A stretch of 64,000 nucleotides of DNA from Deferribacterales bacterium Deferri_01 (GTDB lineage Bacteria > Chrysiogenota > Deferribacteres > Deferribacterales > Geovibrionaceae). Below are positions 18,594-28,703 of this stretch, one piece after another. Positions within the stretch are counted from its first letter, which is position 1. Each line of letters begins with the position of its first letter. The notes beneath the pieces were generated by a model that saw nothing but the letters and a program-made list of their open reading frames with translations, did no database searches and was not told where the DNA came from. Both the position numbers and the translations under genes were made by a program. The stretch is from contig LUZY01000009.1 of assembly GCA_001603805.1 (NCBI GenBank), positions 62,001 to 126,000 of the forward strand, given 5' to 3'.

Positions 18594-20927
18594 TTACGAA
18601 GGTTTTCGGAAACGCAGGGTAAATACTGCTCCGCTTTCATCGTTATCCGCCTGAATACTGCCCTGCATATGTGTTTCTGTAATGAGCTTGGAGATATACA
18701 GTCCGATGCCTGTTCCGTTGCTACCCTTTGTAGTGAAGTAGGATTTGAATATGGTGTCTTTAATCTCTTCGGGAATGCCGCCGCCGTTATCTTTTATTCT
18801 TATGACCACTGCATCTTCAGTTTCAGCGCAGCTCACATCAATCTTACCTCCGGCAGAGCCTTTCTGGCTTTCGGTAATTGCATCTTTTGCGTTTGCCAGA
18901 AGATTGAGGATAACCTGCTTGAACTCGCTTTTTGAACCGTAAATCAGCGCCTTTGTGCTGCATTCGAGGTTGTGGATTATTTCTATTCGGCTGTTTGCAT
19001 AGTGGACGGATACAAGGTTTATGATCTCCTCAAGAGCTGAGGTTACTTCAAATTTATCGTCCGCCTGCCCGGGTTTGAAGAAGTTTCTGAAATCCTTAAC
19101 TGTCTGGGACATAAACTCAAGTTGTTCCATAATTGAAGATGTGTAGTCATGAAGGTTTTCAATATTCAGATCATTGCTTTTAAACTCTGATTCAATGAGC
19201 TGGCTGAACATTCCAACTGCATTAAGAGGCTGCTGCCACTGGTGTGTTATCACCCCTATCATTTCACCCAGAGCAGCCATTTTCGACTGTTGAATGAGCA
19301 TTGCCTCCTGTTCTTTCTGTTTGGTGTGCAGCTCGCTTAATTCTGTTATGTCTGAGGCAGTTATAAGGGTTACAGGGTCATGATCAGCCCGTGGTCTTGC
19401 CACACTTATGATCAGAATTTTTTCTCTTCCTGACTGAAGTGTAAAAGAATATTCCAACCTGCTTATATCCTGATTTGTTCTTAAGGCATCACATAGAATA
19501 TCCGCCTGGCTGCTGTTTAAAAGCTCCGGATAGGCATCTGTAAAAAATCTGCCGGGGGTAATTCTTTGCTCACGCCCGAAAATCTTGTTAAATTCAGGGT
19601 TAGCTATTTCCACACGGCAGTTTCTGTCCAGAACGCATATGCCGGCATTTGCTGAGATTAATATGGAATTAAGAAGCTTTTCGTGTTTTTCAATGCTTTC
19701 TGCAGCACGGATTCTTTCTGTCTGATCGTGGTGTATTCCGTTTATTCTGTGGGGTTTGCCTGATGAGTCAAAATCATATGAGTAGATTGAAGTGATGATT
19801 CTTTCCTCTCCGTCAGGGCGAACGATCCGGAAATTGAATTCTCTTTCAGGCGTATATTTAAAAAGCGCTTCCAGCCATCCTCTGACCTTGTCACGGTCTT
19901 CGGGATGAGTTGCGGTGAGTATTTCCTTCACAGTAGGTGCTTCCGGTCTGCGTTCTAAGCCGAAAATAGCAAATGCCTCTTCTGTCCAGCGACCTCTTCT
20001 TGTCCGCATATCACGCATCCAGCCGCCCATTCTGGCGACTTTTTGGGTTTTGTTCAGCAGATCTCTGTTTTCTTTCAGGCGTGTGTAAGCTGTGCGCAGT
20101 TTTTCAGTGCGTTTGCGGACTGTCTCTTCCAGCATTTGGTTGGACTCTTCCAATAGCTCCCTGAGCTTCTCCTGTTCGGTTATATCTGTTTTTATTCCGA
20201 TAAAGCGTGTAATTTCGCCTTTTTCAGTAATAGGAGCTATTTTGGCAAGTTCCACATAATTTGTGCCGTCTTTCTTTTTATTTATGAATTTCCCTGTCCA
20301 GATCTCGCCTCTTTGGATAGTATTCCAGAGGTTTCTGTAAAAGTCTGTATCGTGGACACCTGATTTTAATTCTGTAAAACCATGACCGATGATCTCTTCT
20401 CTGGAGAAGCCTGTAAGTTCTTTAAAAAATGGGTTAACGTATTCTATTATTCCGTTCCGGTCGGTAACTACAATGGAAATAGGGCTGTGTTCAACTGCGG
20501 CATGGAGTGTTCTTAGCATTCTGACGTTATCACAGTAAAGATCGGAATGGGCAGAGCTGACAAGATTATCTGCCAGACAACCTTCAGTGAGTGTGGAAAC
20601 ATAAGCTGCTGCAGACTTGAGCCTTTTAATGGGAATGTTGTCATTGGCGTAGACGGCTGACAGGATTTTAGGGAAGTTATCAAGTTCTATTGTGTTAAGT
20701 GCAAAGATTCCGCCGTTATCGGTGCGCAATATGCCTTTTATGATGTTTTCCGCACCGGCATCTTTTAAAACATCCGGCAGAAGACTTGCGTGGCGGTTTC
20801 CGTCTGCCTTGACGAGTATTTTGCCTTCAAAATCATGTATACTGGCAGGAAAGCCGGAAAATTCCGAGAACTGCTCGAGCTGTTTTTTCAATTTGTCTGT
20901 ATTTATAAGTTCATTTAACCGTGACAT
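18594..20927 (-). CDS. Multi-PAS sensor histidine kinase
   Basis: A 777-residue cytoplasmic kinase. Residues 1-125 resemble a PocR-like ligand-binding region (NTDKLKKQLEQFSEFSG start, characteristic of that domain). Then come PAS (about 140-255, SPISIVVTDRNGIIEYVNP), a coiled coil, a PAS with PAC (about 300-410) and a third PAS (about 415-530). The kinase core has H562 (VITHQWQQPLNAVG), LNLLANAKDAI, DNGGGIPEE and GTGIGLYI. All catalytic motifs are intact. It is 55 bp upstream of fic in the same direction. Short spacing suggests possible cotranscription, but a functional link is unproven. Confidence 0.92.
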   Translation of the reverse strand: MSRLNELINTDKLKKQLEQFSEFSGFPASIHDFEGKILVKADGNRHASLLPDVLKDAGAENIIKGILRTDNGGIFALNTIELDNFPKILSAVYANDNIPIKRLKSAAAYVSTLTEGCLADNLVSSAHSDLYCDNVRMLRTLHAAVEHSPISIVVTDRNGIIEYVNPFFKELTGFSREEIIGHGFTELKSGVHDTDFYRNLWNTIQRGEIWTGKFINKKKDGTNYVELAKIAPITEKGEITRFIGIKTDITEQEKLRELLEESNQMLEETVRKRTEKLRTAYTRLKENRDLLNKTQKVARMGGWMRDMRTRRGRWTEEAFAIFGLERRPEAPTVKEILTATHPEDRDKVRGWLEALFKYTPEREFNFRIVRPDGEERIITSIYSYDFDSSGKPHRINGIHHDQTERIRAAESIEKHEKLLNSILISANAGICVLDRNCRVEIANPEFNKIFGREQRITPGRFFTDAYPELLNSSQADILCDALRTNQDISRLEYSFTLQSGREKILIISVARPRADHDPVTLITASDITELSELHTKQKEQEAMLIQQSKMAALGEMIGVITHQWQQPLNAVGMFSQLIESEFKSNDLNIENLHDYTSSIMEQLEFMSQTVKDFRNFFKPGQADDKFEVTSALEEIINLVSVHYANSRIEIIHNLECSTKALIYGSKSEFKQVILNLLANAKDAITESQKGSAGGKIDVSCAETEDAVVIRIKDNGGGIPEEIKDTIFKSYFTTKGSNGTGIGLYISKLITETHMQGSIQADNDESGAVFTLRFRKPS

Positions 20928-21115
20928 TCAACATCATAAAAATTGTCTATTTTTATAGATATAGTTCAGAATTATAAGTTTAGGAAGAAATATATTTTTT
21001 TAAAGAGAAGATTTACTATAATTATAATATCACAGGCGTGATAAAGTCCTTTGCTTTTTTTTCATATAGTTTTAAACTCCTGCTGGATTCTTATATGATT
21101 TAATTGAATTATCAA

Positions 21116-21468
21116 GCTCCCTGACTTCCGTGTAAAGAAGTTCGCCGTGCGCAGCGAAGCCTTGCTAGGCAAGGCGCGAGCGTGTGGCGAGAGTTTCCAC
21201 GGAAGGCAAACACGAGCTGTAATATAAAGACTGACAGGCTCCCAACTTCCACGGAAGGAAGTTCGCCGTGCGCAGCGAAGCCTTGCTAGGCAAGGTGCGA
21301 GCGTGTGGCGAGAGTTTCCACGGAAGGCAAACACGAGCTGTAATATAAAGACTGACAGGCTCCCAACTTCCACGGAAGGAAGTCCGCCGTGCGCAGCGAA
21401 GCCTTGCTAGGCAAGGCGCGAGCGTGTGGCGAGAGTTTCCATGGAAGGCAAACACGAGCTGTAATATA
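21116..21468. repeat. Three tandem 121-bp palindromic repeat units
   Basis: Near-identical units begin at 21116, 21238 and 21359 (period 121; the first unit has one extra base and the most differences). Each contains a perfect hairpin GCCTTGC-TAG-GCAAGGC, flanking TCGCC/GGCGA arms, two CTTCC/GGAAG-type dyads and a spacer ending in GAGCTGTAATATA. The array fills most of the 551-bp gap between the kinase and the helicase and ends about 10 bp before the helicase start, so it would be in the helicase 5' leader. The rest of the gap (20928-21115) is A/T-rich with no gene seen. Confidence 0.9.
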
Positions 21469-21478
21469 GAGGTGGCAT

Positions 21479-23029
21479 TTGCTAAAACGTTTAAAACAAA
21501 AAATCCGCTCCCTTTTCGGAACAAAGAAGGCAGCGGCGATCCGTGTGAGAGAAATCACTATGGATGCGAAAAAAGAAGAGCAGCACCATAAACCTGCCAA
21601 ACCATCAAAGGAGAAGGTAAGAACTGCACCTCCTAAAGAAAAAGTCAGAGTTGTACAGGCTCAGCCAAAACCCAAAAAAGAACCTAAAGTGTTTACACCA
21701 TGGGATCCTGCCGAATTTCAGATTGAAAAGGCTGAGGGTAAGGTACGTTTCCATGATTTGGATATTTCAGAACAGCTTTTAAGAGCAGTTTATGATCTTG
21801 GCTTTAAATACTGTACAGATATTCAGGGCGAAATTCTCCCGCAGGCATTTGAAGGAAGAGATGTAAGTGGAAAAGCGCAGACAGGAACAGGAAAAACAGC
21901 GGCGTTCCTTCTTTCTGCATTCAGGCATATTCAGAGAAACCCCCTTGAAAACCGCAAGCCCGGAACTCCCAGAGTTCTTGTTCTGGCGCCGACTAGAGAA
22001 CTTGTTCTCCAGATAGAGAAAGATGCCCTTGGGCTGTCTAAATATCTTGATGCTGAAGTTCTCGCTGTTTTCGGCGGTATGGGTTACGAAAAGCAGAAAA
22101 GAGCCCTTGAAGAAAAGCTGGTGGACATTGTGGTTGCAACTCCAGGAAGGCTTCTTGATTTTCGTCAGAGCAGTAAGGTCAATCTCTCTAAGGTTGAGAT
22201 ACTGATTATTGATGAAGCTGACAGAATGCTTGATATGGGATTCATCCCCGATATCCGGAGAATAATCAACTATCTCCCCCAAAAGGAAAACAGACAGACA
22301 ATGCTTTTCAGCGCAACTCTTACACCGCAGGTTGCAGAGCTTGCATCCAGATGGACAAAAGAACCCTTTGCTGTTGAGATTGAGCCGGAAAACATTACCA
22401 ACACACGCATAGAGCAGCTTGCATATATTATAGAAAGTGACGACAAGTTTAAGATGCTCTACAACTATATCAAAACCCGTGATCTTAAGAGTGTTATAGT
22501 TTTCTGCAACAGAAGGGATCAGACCCGCAACCTGACAGACAGCCTCTATGCCCTCGGTATTGAGTGTAAGATGCTTTCCGGCGATGTCAGCCAGACAAAA
22601 AGAATCAACACTCTTGAAGAGTTCAGAACCGGTAAGATTCAGGTTCTTGTGGCTACAGATGTTGCAGCCAGAGGGATTCATGTTGACGGTGTCACTCATG
22701 TATTCAACTACAATCTTCCTGAAGACCCTGACAGCTATGTTCACAGGATAGGACGTACCGCCAGAGCTGGCGCATCAGGTATATCTGTGATATTTGCCTG
22801 TGAAGAGGAGTCTATGCTGATTCCGGCGCTGGAAGAGCATACGGGTGTTAAGATGAACTACATTTATCCGGAAGAGGAACTTCTGACTGAACTGCCTGAC
22901 CCGGTTAGAAAACCTGAGAAAAAAGAAAGACCGGTTATAAAGACATCCGGCAGGGCAGGGAGCAGACCTACCAAACCCGGCGGAAGAAAACCCCGCAGAA
23001 AAAACACTGCGGGAGAGGCTAAAGCTTAA
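21479..23029 (+). CDS. DEAD-box ATP-dependent RNA helicase (RhlE/RhlB-like)
   Basis: Unwinds RNA duplexes, probably in ribosome assembly or RNA turnover. Motifs run in order: AQTGTGKT from residue 133, PTRELVLQI, ATPGRLLD, D245-E-A-D, SAT, then helicase domain 2 ending in HRIGRTARAG. A lysine-rich N-terminal 70 residues and a basic C-terminal tail (GRKPRRKN) are RNA-binding extensions. The TTG at 21479 follows GAGGTGG and gives an amphipathic basic start; ATG 21560 is an alternative. The end overlaps the convergent smc gene by 11 bp. Confidence 0.94.
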   Translation: MLKRLKQKIRSLFGTKKAAAIRVREITMDAKKEEQHHKPAKPSKEKVRTAPPKEKVRVVQAQPKPKKEPKVFTPWDPAEFQIEKAEGKVRFHDLDISEQLLRAVYDLGFKYCTDIQGEILPQAFEGRDVSGKAQTGTGKTAAFLLSAFRHIQRNPLENRKPGTPRVLVLAPTRELVLQIEKDALGLSKYLDAEVLAVFGGMGYEKQKRALEEKLVDIVVATPGRLLDFRQSSKVNLSKVEILIIDEADRMLDMGFIPDIRRIINYLPQKENRQTMLFSATLTPQVAELASRWTKEPFAVEIEPENITNTRIEQLAYIIESDDKFKMLYNYIKTRDLKSVIVFCNRRDQTRNLTDSLYALGIECKMLSGDVSQTKRINTLEEFRTGKIQVLVATDVAARGIHVDGVTHVFNYNLPEDPDSYVHRIGRTARAGASGISVIFACEEESMLIPALEEHTGVKMNYIYPEEELLTELPDPVRKPEKKERPVIKTSGRAGSRPTKPGGRKPRRKNTAGEAKA

Positions 23030-26000
23030 GGTCGCTAAGGCGCACTGAGAGCATCTTGGAGACGCCCGGTTCCTGCATTGTTACCCCGTAGAGGCTGTCA
23101 GCCTCTGCCATGGTTTTCTGGCTGTGGGTGATTATGACAAACTGGGTGTCCCCCGAAAGGGTTTTTACCACTTTCATAAATTTATCTATGTTTGCCTCGT
23201 CCAGAGGCGCATCTATTTCATCAAGAAAACAAAAAGGCGTGGGTTTGTAAAGAAACAGGGCAAAAAGCAGTGTGCATGCGCTCATTGCCTTTTCTCCGCC
23301 TGAAAGAAGATTCATGTTCACCAGCTTCTTGCCGGGCGGCTGAACAAAGATTTCCACACCGCTGGTGAGAAAATTATCCGGCTCACTGAGGCGGAGTTCC
23401 GCTCTGCCGTCACCGAAGAGAATATCGAAAACCTTTTTAAAGTTGTCACGCACGCCTTCAAAGGTGTCTCTGAAAAGTGCTGCCGTGCTGTCGTCTATTT
23501 CGCTGATAAGTTCGTGAATACTGGCTATGGCTTCTTCAAGGTCTTCTCTCTGCTGGGTAAGGAATTCATCTCGTTTGCAGACTTCATCAAACTCCTGCTC
23601 TGCTGCCATATTGAGCGGTCCGAGCTCGTCTATGAGTTTAGTTACTGCATCAAGCTCGGCCTTTGCTTTATTAGGCTGAAATCCGGAAAGATCGGGTTTT
23701 TCATCGTTTATATCTGCTTCAAACTTTTCCGTGAAATTTTCAGATAGACTCTGCATCTCCGCAAGTACACGCTCACGTTTTATTTCTGAATCAGTGACAA
23801 CGCTGCGGAGTTTTTCTACCTCACGGTTGGCTTTTTCGATCTCTTTTTTGAGGTCTTCCAGCTCTTTTTCCCTTTCAGCAACTTCCCTGTCTGTGTTCAG
23901 TGCGCTTGAGCGAAGTTCCTGCTGCTGCTTCATCAGAGAGGCATATTCTGTTTTCTTGATCTCCAGCCGTTCACGGAAATTTATTATATCTACAGTAAGA
24001 AGCTTGCTTAGGCGCTGTTTGGCATCGCCAGTTTTCTGAGTTGTCTCGCTTATTTCCCTGTCGGTGAAATGAAGCTCCCGTGCCAGAGCATTTAGCTGTT
24101 CGGTGAAGCCTCTTTCTTCTATTTTAAATGCAGAGAGTTCATCCTTTGCGTCTTCATAGAGGGTGTTCACATCTTCAAGTCTTTCATCCAGAAGCTGTTT
24201 TTCATCCTCTTTCTCACGCTGTTCATCGGCTGTCTTCTCACGTTCCTCACGCAGTGAGGCAAGCTCCTTTTCTGTGCGTTCCAGCTCACGGGCAACAAAC
24301 TCTGTTTCCTTGTCTATTATCTCGCCTCTGCGGGAGAGTTTTTCTTTTACTGCAACAGCTTCATCAAGCATGCGTGAAGTATTTTTAGCTTCGGTCTCAA
24401 GGGTTGACTTGCGGTTTTCCTTCTCTGCAAGCAGCTCGGAAACTTCAGCGGTTTTGGCAGAGAGACCTTCGTATCTGGACTCTGCGGATTCAAAATCCGC
24501 CGCAACAGTTTCAAGCTTATCCTCTGCTGTTTTAAGCTCTGTTTTGAGTTTAAGGATCACAACCCCTTTATCATCATCACCGATTTTGCGGTAGAGGTTT
24601 CCTGTTTTGATAATGCTGTCGGTTATTTTTTCCTGCTGTCCGAGTTCTGCTATGAGTCCGTCAGCTGCATCGCTGAAAGTAAAACGGAGCGATCCGGTCA
24701 TCTCTCTGACTGTGGCAAGAACCATTGATTTCTGCTCTGATTTGAAAACCACAATGTCTGCTGAGTGGAGCGGTGGTTCGGACTCTTCATCGAGCATATC
24801 AATAAGCAGTGATGACTCAAAACGTTTGAGGTACTCACCGCTGTCACCTATGGCGGCATTTTCTATCTGTTCACGGAGAACCGCTCTGCGGCTTTCCAGT
24901 GAGTTTTTTTCAAGACGCAGGCTGTCTGCCTCGCTTTTGGCGTCCGCTTCAAGGGTTTTCACCTCTGCAAGCTCGGCTTTTGCTTCCTTTATTTCATCTG
25001 TCAGGTGCTTGAGGGCGTCTCTGGTTTCTTCAAATTCTCTTTGAGCGTCTTCCGCTCTTCGGACAGATTTTGCGATTTCTGCTTCCAGATCATCTTTTTC
25101 CAGAGTGAAGCGTTTTCTGTCCGCTTCCAGACGGTTGATTGTCGTCTCTTTTTCAAAAACAGAATTGTTTACGGATGTAAGCTTTTGGGTGAGTTCAAGG
25201 TATTCATCCTCAAGCCCGTCTATATCGTATTTGAGATCATCCCGCATGCGGGTGTATTCTTCAATTTTTTCTTCAAGTTCCTCAAGGTTTTCAGTGAGTT
25301 TATTCTTATTTTTCTCCGTTTCTTCCTTAGATGAAAGAATCCTGACCCTTGAGGCTGTAAGCTCTCTGAATTTACGTTCAAAGTCTTCTATTTCTCTATG
25401 AAGTCGCTCTTTCGTGCTTTCTGCTCCGGCTATTTCACTTTCCAGCAGGCGGACATCGCCGGATATATTGGCAATAGCATCACCCAGAAACAGCATTTTT
25501 TCGTTGGTTTCCTTAAAACTGCCCCGGAGAGAGTTGAGCTGCCTTTCCTTTTCTGTTTCAGTTTTTACCAGCCTTTCAAACTCTGCGATGATGCCGGACA
25601 TGCCGATCTTTTCCTTGTTTATCTCCTCGGTAAGAGCTGATGAATCGTCTTTCAGTTTAGTGTATTTGTGGAGGATTATGTTTTTATCAAGTTCCGTCTT
25701 TCGGGATGCAAACTCACGAAACTTTTTCACTGTTTCCACTTGTCTTGTGAGTGTTTCTATATGGCTGCGGATTTCGCTGATGATGTCGTTGACACGTCCA
25801 AGGTTGTCTCTGGTTTGATGAAGCCTTCTTTCCGCTTCTTTTTTGCGTTCCTTGAAACGGACTACCCCTGCTGTTTCCTCAAGGAAAAGACGGAGTTCAT
25901 CCGGTGTCGCCTGAATAATTTTTTCCACCTTGCCCTGTTCGATGATGGAAATACTTCTGGCGCCCATGCCTGTGTCATAAAAAATTTCACGGATGTCTTT

Positions 26001-26372
26001 AAGGCGGCATTTGCGGTTGTTGATTTTGTATTCACGCTCACCGGTGCGGTAAAACTTTCTGGTTACTGTTACTTCGGAGAGAGTGCCCCATTTTGCCGTA
26101 ACACTTTCCGGCAGGTCACTGACAGTGAGTGAAACCTCCGCAAAACCAGAAGGCTTGCGCTTGGAGGAGCCGCCGAAGATGACATCTTCCATGTCATTCC
26201 CACGGAGTTCCTTTGGGCTTTGTTCGCCGAAGACCCAGCGTATAGCGTCCATGATGTTGCTTTTGCCAGAGCCGTTTGGACCTACCACGCAGGTAATGCC
26301 GTCGGGGAAATCCACGGCAGTTTTGTCAACAAATGATTTAAAGCCTTGCAGTGTTATGGACTTAAAGCGCAT
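23019..26372 (-). CDS. smc: Chromosome segregation protein SMC
   Basis: Large ATPase that compacts and organises chromosomes with ScpA/ScpB. 1117 residues: N-terminal Walker A (GPNGSGKSN, near residue 33), long coiled coil, a hinge around residues 500-640, returning coiled coil, then the C-terminal ABC signature LSGGEKAMSA and Walker B FCFLDEIDAPLD. Length is slightly below the usual 1150-1190. scpA and scpB are not adjacent. Convergent with the helicase. Confidence 0.96.
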   Translation of the reverse strand: MRFKSITLQGFKSFVDKTAVDFPDGITCVVGPNGSGKSNIMDAIRWVFGEQSPKELRGNDMEDVIFGGSSKRKPSGFAEVSLTVSDLPESVTAKWGTLSEVTVTRKFYRTGEREYKINNRKCRLKDIREIFYDTGMGARSISIIEQGKVEKIIQATPDELRLFLEETAGVVRFKERKKEAERRLHQTRDNLGRVNDIISEIRSHIETLTRQVETVKKFREFASRKTELDKNIILHKYTKLKDDSSALTEEINKEKIGMSGIIAEFERLVKTETEKERQLNSLRGSFKETNEKMLFLGDAIANISGDVRLLESEIAGAESTKERLHREIEDFERKFRELTASRVRILSSKEETEKNKNKLTENLEELEEKIEEYTRMRDDLKYDIDGLEDEYLELTQKLTSVNNSVFEKETTINRLEADRKRFTLEKDDLEAEIAKSVRRAEDAQREFEETRDALKHLTDEIKEAKAELAEVKTLEADAKSEADSLRLEKNSLESRRAVLREQIENAAIGDSGEYLKRFESSLLIDMLDEESEPPLHSADIVVFKSEQKSMVLATVREMTGSLRFTFSDAADGLIAELGQQEKITDSIIKTGNLYRKIGDDDKGVVILKLKTELKTAEDKLETVAADFESAESRYEGLSAKTAEVSELLAEKENRKSTLETEAKNTSRMLDEAVAVKEKLSRRGEIIDKETEFVARELERTEKELASLREEREKTADEQREKEDEKQLLDERLEDVNTLYEDAKDELSAFKIEERGFTEQLNALARELHFTDREISETTQKTGDAKQRLSKLLTVDIINFRERLEIKKTEYASLMKQQQELRSSALNTDREVAEREKELEDLKKEIEKANREVEKLRSVVTDSEIKRERVLAEMQSLSENFTEKFEADINDEKPDLSGFQPNKAKAELDAVTKLIDELGPLNMAAEQEFDEVCKRDEFLTQQREDLEEAIASIHELISEIDDSTAALFRDTFEGVRDNFKKVFDILFGDGRAELRLSEPDNFLTSGVEIFVQPPGKKLVNMNLLSGGEKAMSACTLLFALFLYKPTPFCFLDEIDAPLDEANIDKFMKVVKTLSGDTQFVIITHSQKTMAEADSLYGVTMQEPGVSKMLSVRLSDLKL

Positions 26373-26475
26373 GAAACAATTTTATCTTAATTCCTTAACT
26401 ATTCATATCTGAAAATTAGAAAGGGAGGCAGAAATTTATATTTTTTAAGCAGAATAAACGGGTGTCCGGTACTGC

Positions 26476-26500
26476 GCACTCCCTGCTTTTGAGGGAGTGC
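26476..26500. terminator. Hairpin downstream of the chemoreceptor gene
   Basis: GCACTCCCT (26476-26484) and AGGGAGTGC (26492-26500) form a perfect 9-bp stem with a 7-nt loop, 29 bp after the stop of the minus-strand chemoreceptor. No clear U tract follows on the minus strand, so efficiency is uncertain. Confidence 0.55.
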
Positions 26501-26528
26501 ATCTGTATGTGACGGTTTAAAGCCTTGG

Positions 26529-28481
26529 TCAGACTTTGAACCTTGATATAAGCATTGTGAGATTTTCTGTCTGCACCTGAAGATTATTTACTGTCTGGGT
26601 TACTTCAGCGAATGCTGCGGAGCTTTGTTCAACTGCGCTTGCCACTCCCTGAAGGTTTTCGTTAACTGTCATTGTGGAGTGTGTCTGCTGCTGAACCAGA
26701 GACATGACAGACGATGTTTCATCATGGATCTGTCCAGCTGATGTAACTATTTCATCAAAGACATGCCTTGTTTCCTCGGCAGCCCCGATTCCCTGATCAA
26801 CGCTCTTTTCAGCCTGCTGCATGCCGGCTTCCGCCATTACTGTCTCTTTCTGAAGGGATGTTATTATCTCTCCGACTTCCTTTGTGGCGTTTTGTGTGCG
26901 TTCAGCAAGCTTACGAACCTCGTCTGCCACCACAGCAAAGCCTCTGCCGGCCTCGCCCGCTCTTGCCGCTTCGATTGCTGCGTTCAGTGCAAGAAGGTTC
27001 GTCTGGTCTGCTATATCATTAATCACACTGATGATATTTCCTATCTCTTCTGATGATTTGCCGAGCTTGGATATTGTTTCAGAAAGCCCTGCGGTGGTGT
27101 CTTTTATTCCGGAAATTCTGCGGACAGTCTCCTGGACAAACTTTTTACCTTTTTCCGTTACAGCAAGGGCTTCTTCAACTCTCTGCCCTGTGCTGTCAAC
27201 ATGGAGAGTGACCTCTTCTGCGGACTGGGTTACATCTCTCATGCCGTTTGCTATATCGTTCACCTGTGCCGACTGGGAATCCGCAGTTGCAGAAAGCTCC
27301 TCGGCCGTGCTGGAAAGCTCATTTGTGGCAGATGCCACTGTATCTGTGGCGTCCTTAACACTGAGCATTGTTTCTCTTATCTTATCAACGAATATGTTAA
27401 ACTCACGGGCGACTGTTCCTATTTCATCGTTTGATTTGACAAGTATTTTCATGGTGAGGTCGCCGTCTGCTATATCCTTGAAAACTGTCACAAAGCCGAG
27501 AAGCGGTTTTGTGATGGTTGAAGCTGCAAAGAAGCTTGTTATTATGACGAGAGCGAGGATAAGCGGGCTTTCGATTATTATTATATTTCTCATGCGGTGA
27601 AGCGGCGCTTCAAGCTCATTTATATAGCTTCCTGCTGCGACTATCCAGTCTATTTCCGGCATGTATCTGTAAATTACTATTTTTTCTCTGGCGTGTGTTT
27701 CATTGGGGTTTTTCCATGGATAAACAATTTTGCCGGACTTATTTGTGATTATTTCCTTAATAAAATATCTGCCATCTGCATCTTTGCTCTCTGAGAGGTT
27801 TTTTCCCTCCATGGCAGGATGCACCATCAGTGTTCCTTCTGAATCAAGAACATAACCGTAGCCTGTGTCACCTATCTTAACTGAGAGAATATAATCCCTG
27901 AAATCTTTTGAATTAAGCATTGTTTTAAAATCGGAGACAGGAACAGTACCGACTACTATCCAGTCCCATTTCTCAAAAACGCGTGCCGCAGCAAGAGATT
28001 TAATACCGTTCAGCGATACATGGGCAAACCCGCTGCGGTTTTTTATAAGTTCAGAGAAGCCCGCGGTGGATGAAAGATTTTTTCCTATATCTTCTCTTAC
28101 TCTGTCGTAAATAATTTCCCCTGAACTATTGAGGATGATGAAATAGCCTTTTTCCAGAATATCCTGTTCAAGAAGAGCCTGAGATGCGTCATACATAGCA
28201 ACATCTTCGTTGTAGCCTCTCCGCAGCGAGTTCATGTATGTGAGGTTTATTGTGTTGATGCCCGAATCCACTGCTCCTTCGAGGTAGCCCTTAGCAGATG
28301 AGTTTATGGAGGCAAGCACAATGGAGGCAAAGGTATCTGTTGTATGGGAGAGATCATTTTCAATCATTGAGTAGGACATTTTTTTTGCATTGCTGTATGC
28401 AGTTATAGCCAGAAAGAGAATAGTGATGAGGGAAAGGATACTGAACACAATGATAATTTTGTATTTGATGGTGAACTTCAT
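26529..28481 (-). CDS. Methyl-accepting chemotaxis protein with a Cache sensor
   Basis: Membrane chemoreceptor of 650 residues. Transmembrane segment 1 (about 8-28), a periplasmic double-Cache-like sensor (about 35-290, with [20 protein letters not shown]), segment 2 (about 300-325), HAMP (about 325-380), then the signalling hairpin with the conserved tip [20 protein letters not shown]. The Cache fold in other receptors binds small organic acids or amino acids; the ligand here is unknown. It signals through CheA/CheW. No C-terminal CheR-docking pentapeptide is seen. Confidence 0.95.
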   Translation of the reverse strand: MKFTIKYKIIIVFSILSLITILFLAITAYSNAKKMSYSMIENDLSHTTDTFASIVLASINSSAKGYLEGAVDSGINTINLTYMNSLRRGYNEDVAMYDASQALLEQDILEKGYFIILNSSGEIIYDRVREDIGKNLSSTAGFSELIKNRSGFAHVSLNGIKSLAAARVFEKWDWIVVGTVPVSDFKTMLNSKDFRDYILSVKIGDTGYGYVLDSEGTLMVHPAMEGKNLSESKDADGRYFIKEIITNKSGKIVYPWKNPNETHAREKIVIYRYMPEIDWIVAAGSYINELEAPLHRMRNIIIIESPLILALVIITSFFAASTITKPLLGFVTVFKDIADGDLTMKILVKSNDEIGTVAREFNIFVDKIRETMLSVKDATDTVASATNELSSTAEELSATADSQSAQVNDIANGMRDVTQSAEEVTLHVDSTGQRVEEALAVTEKGKKFVQETVRRISGIKDTTAGLSETISKLGKSSEEIGNIISVINDIADQTNLLALNAAIEAARAGEAGRGFAVVADEVRKLAERTQNATKEVGEIITSLQKETVMAEAGMQQAEKSVDQGIGAAEETRHVFDEIVTSAGQIHDETSSVMSLVQQQTHSTMTVNENLQGVASAVEQSSAAFAEVTQTVNNLQVQTENLTMLISRFKV

Positions 28482-28637
28482 ATGAACTCTCCGTTTAAGA
28501 ATATCTATTAATTATGATTGATTTTTCAATACTGGCAACAGAAATATCTTCTGCCTGTCTCTTTATGTGCGTTTTGTAAACAACTAATACTAAAGCGTTC
28601 ATGACTTTTAAACATCTAATTAACCTAATAAATCATA

Positions 28638-28672
28638 TTGACAAAAAAGTGGCAACAGTTTTTACTTGTCTG
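28638..28672 (+). promoter_or_regulatory. ftsY promoter
   Basis: TTGACA at 28638-28643 with TTTACT about 17 bp downstream is a sigma-70 promoter. The TTG of this box is in frame with ftsY, which shows why the longer frame must not be used as the gene start. Confidence 0.6.
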
Positions 28673-28703
28673 GCTTGAGAAAAAGTCTGTGGAGCATGAT
28701 AAA

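Noticed and set aside
21116-21468. CRISPR array
   Set aside because: Units are 121 bp, contiguous, and identical throughout; there are no short repeats with unique spacers and no cas genes.
21062-21600. Overlapping minus-strand frames with repeated peptide units
   Set aside because: They only reflect the 121-bp DNA repeat read in different frames, run into the helicase gene, and have no ribosome sites.
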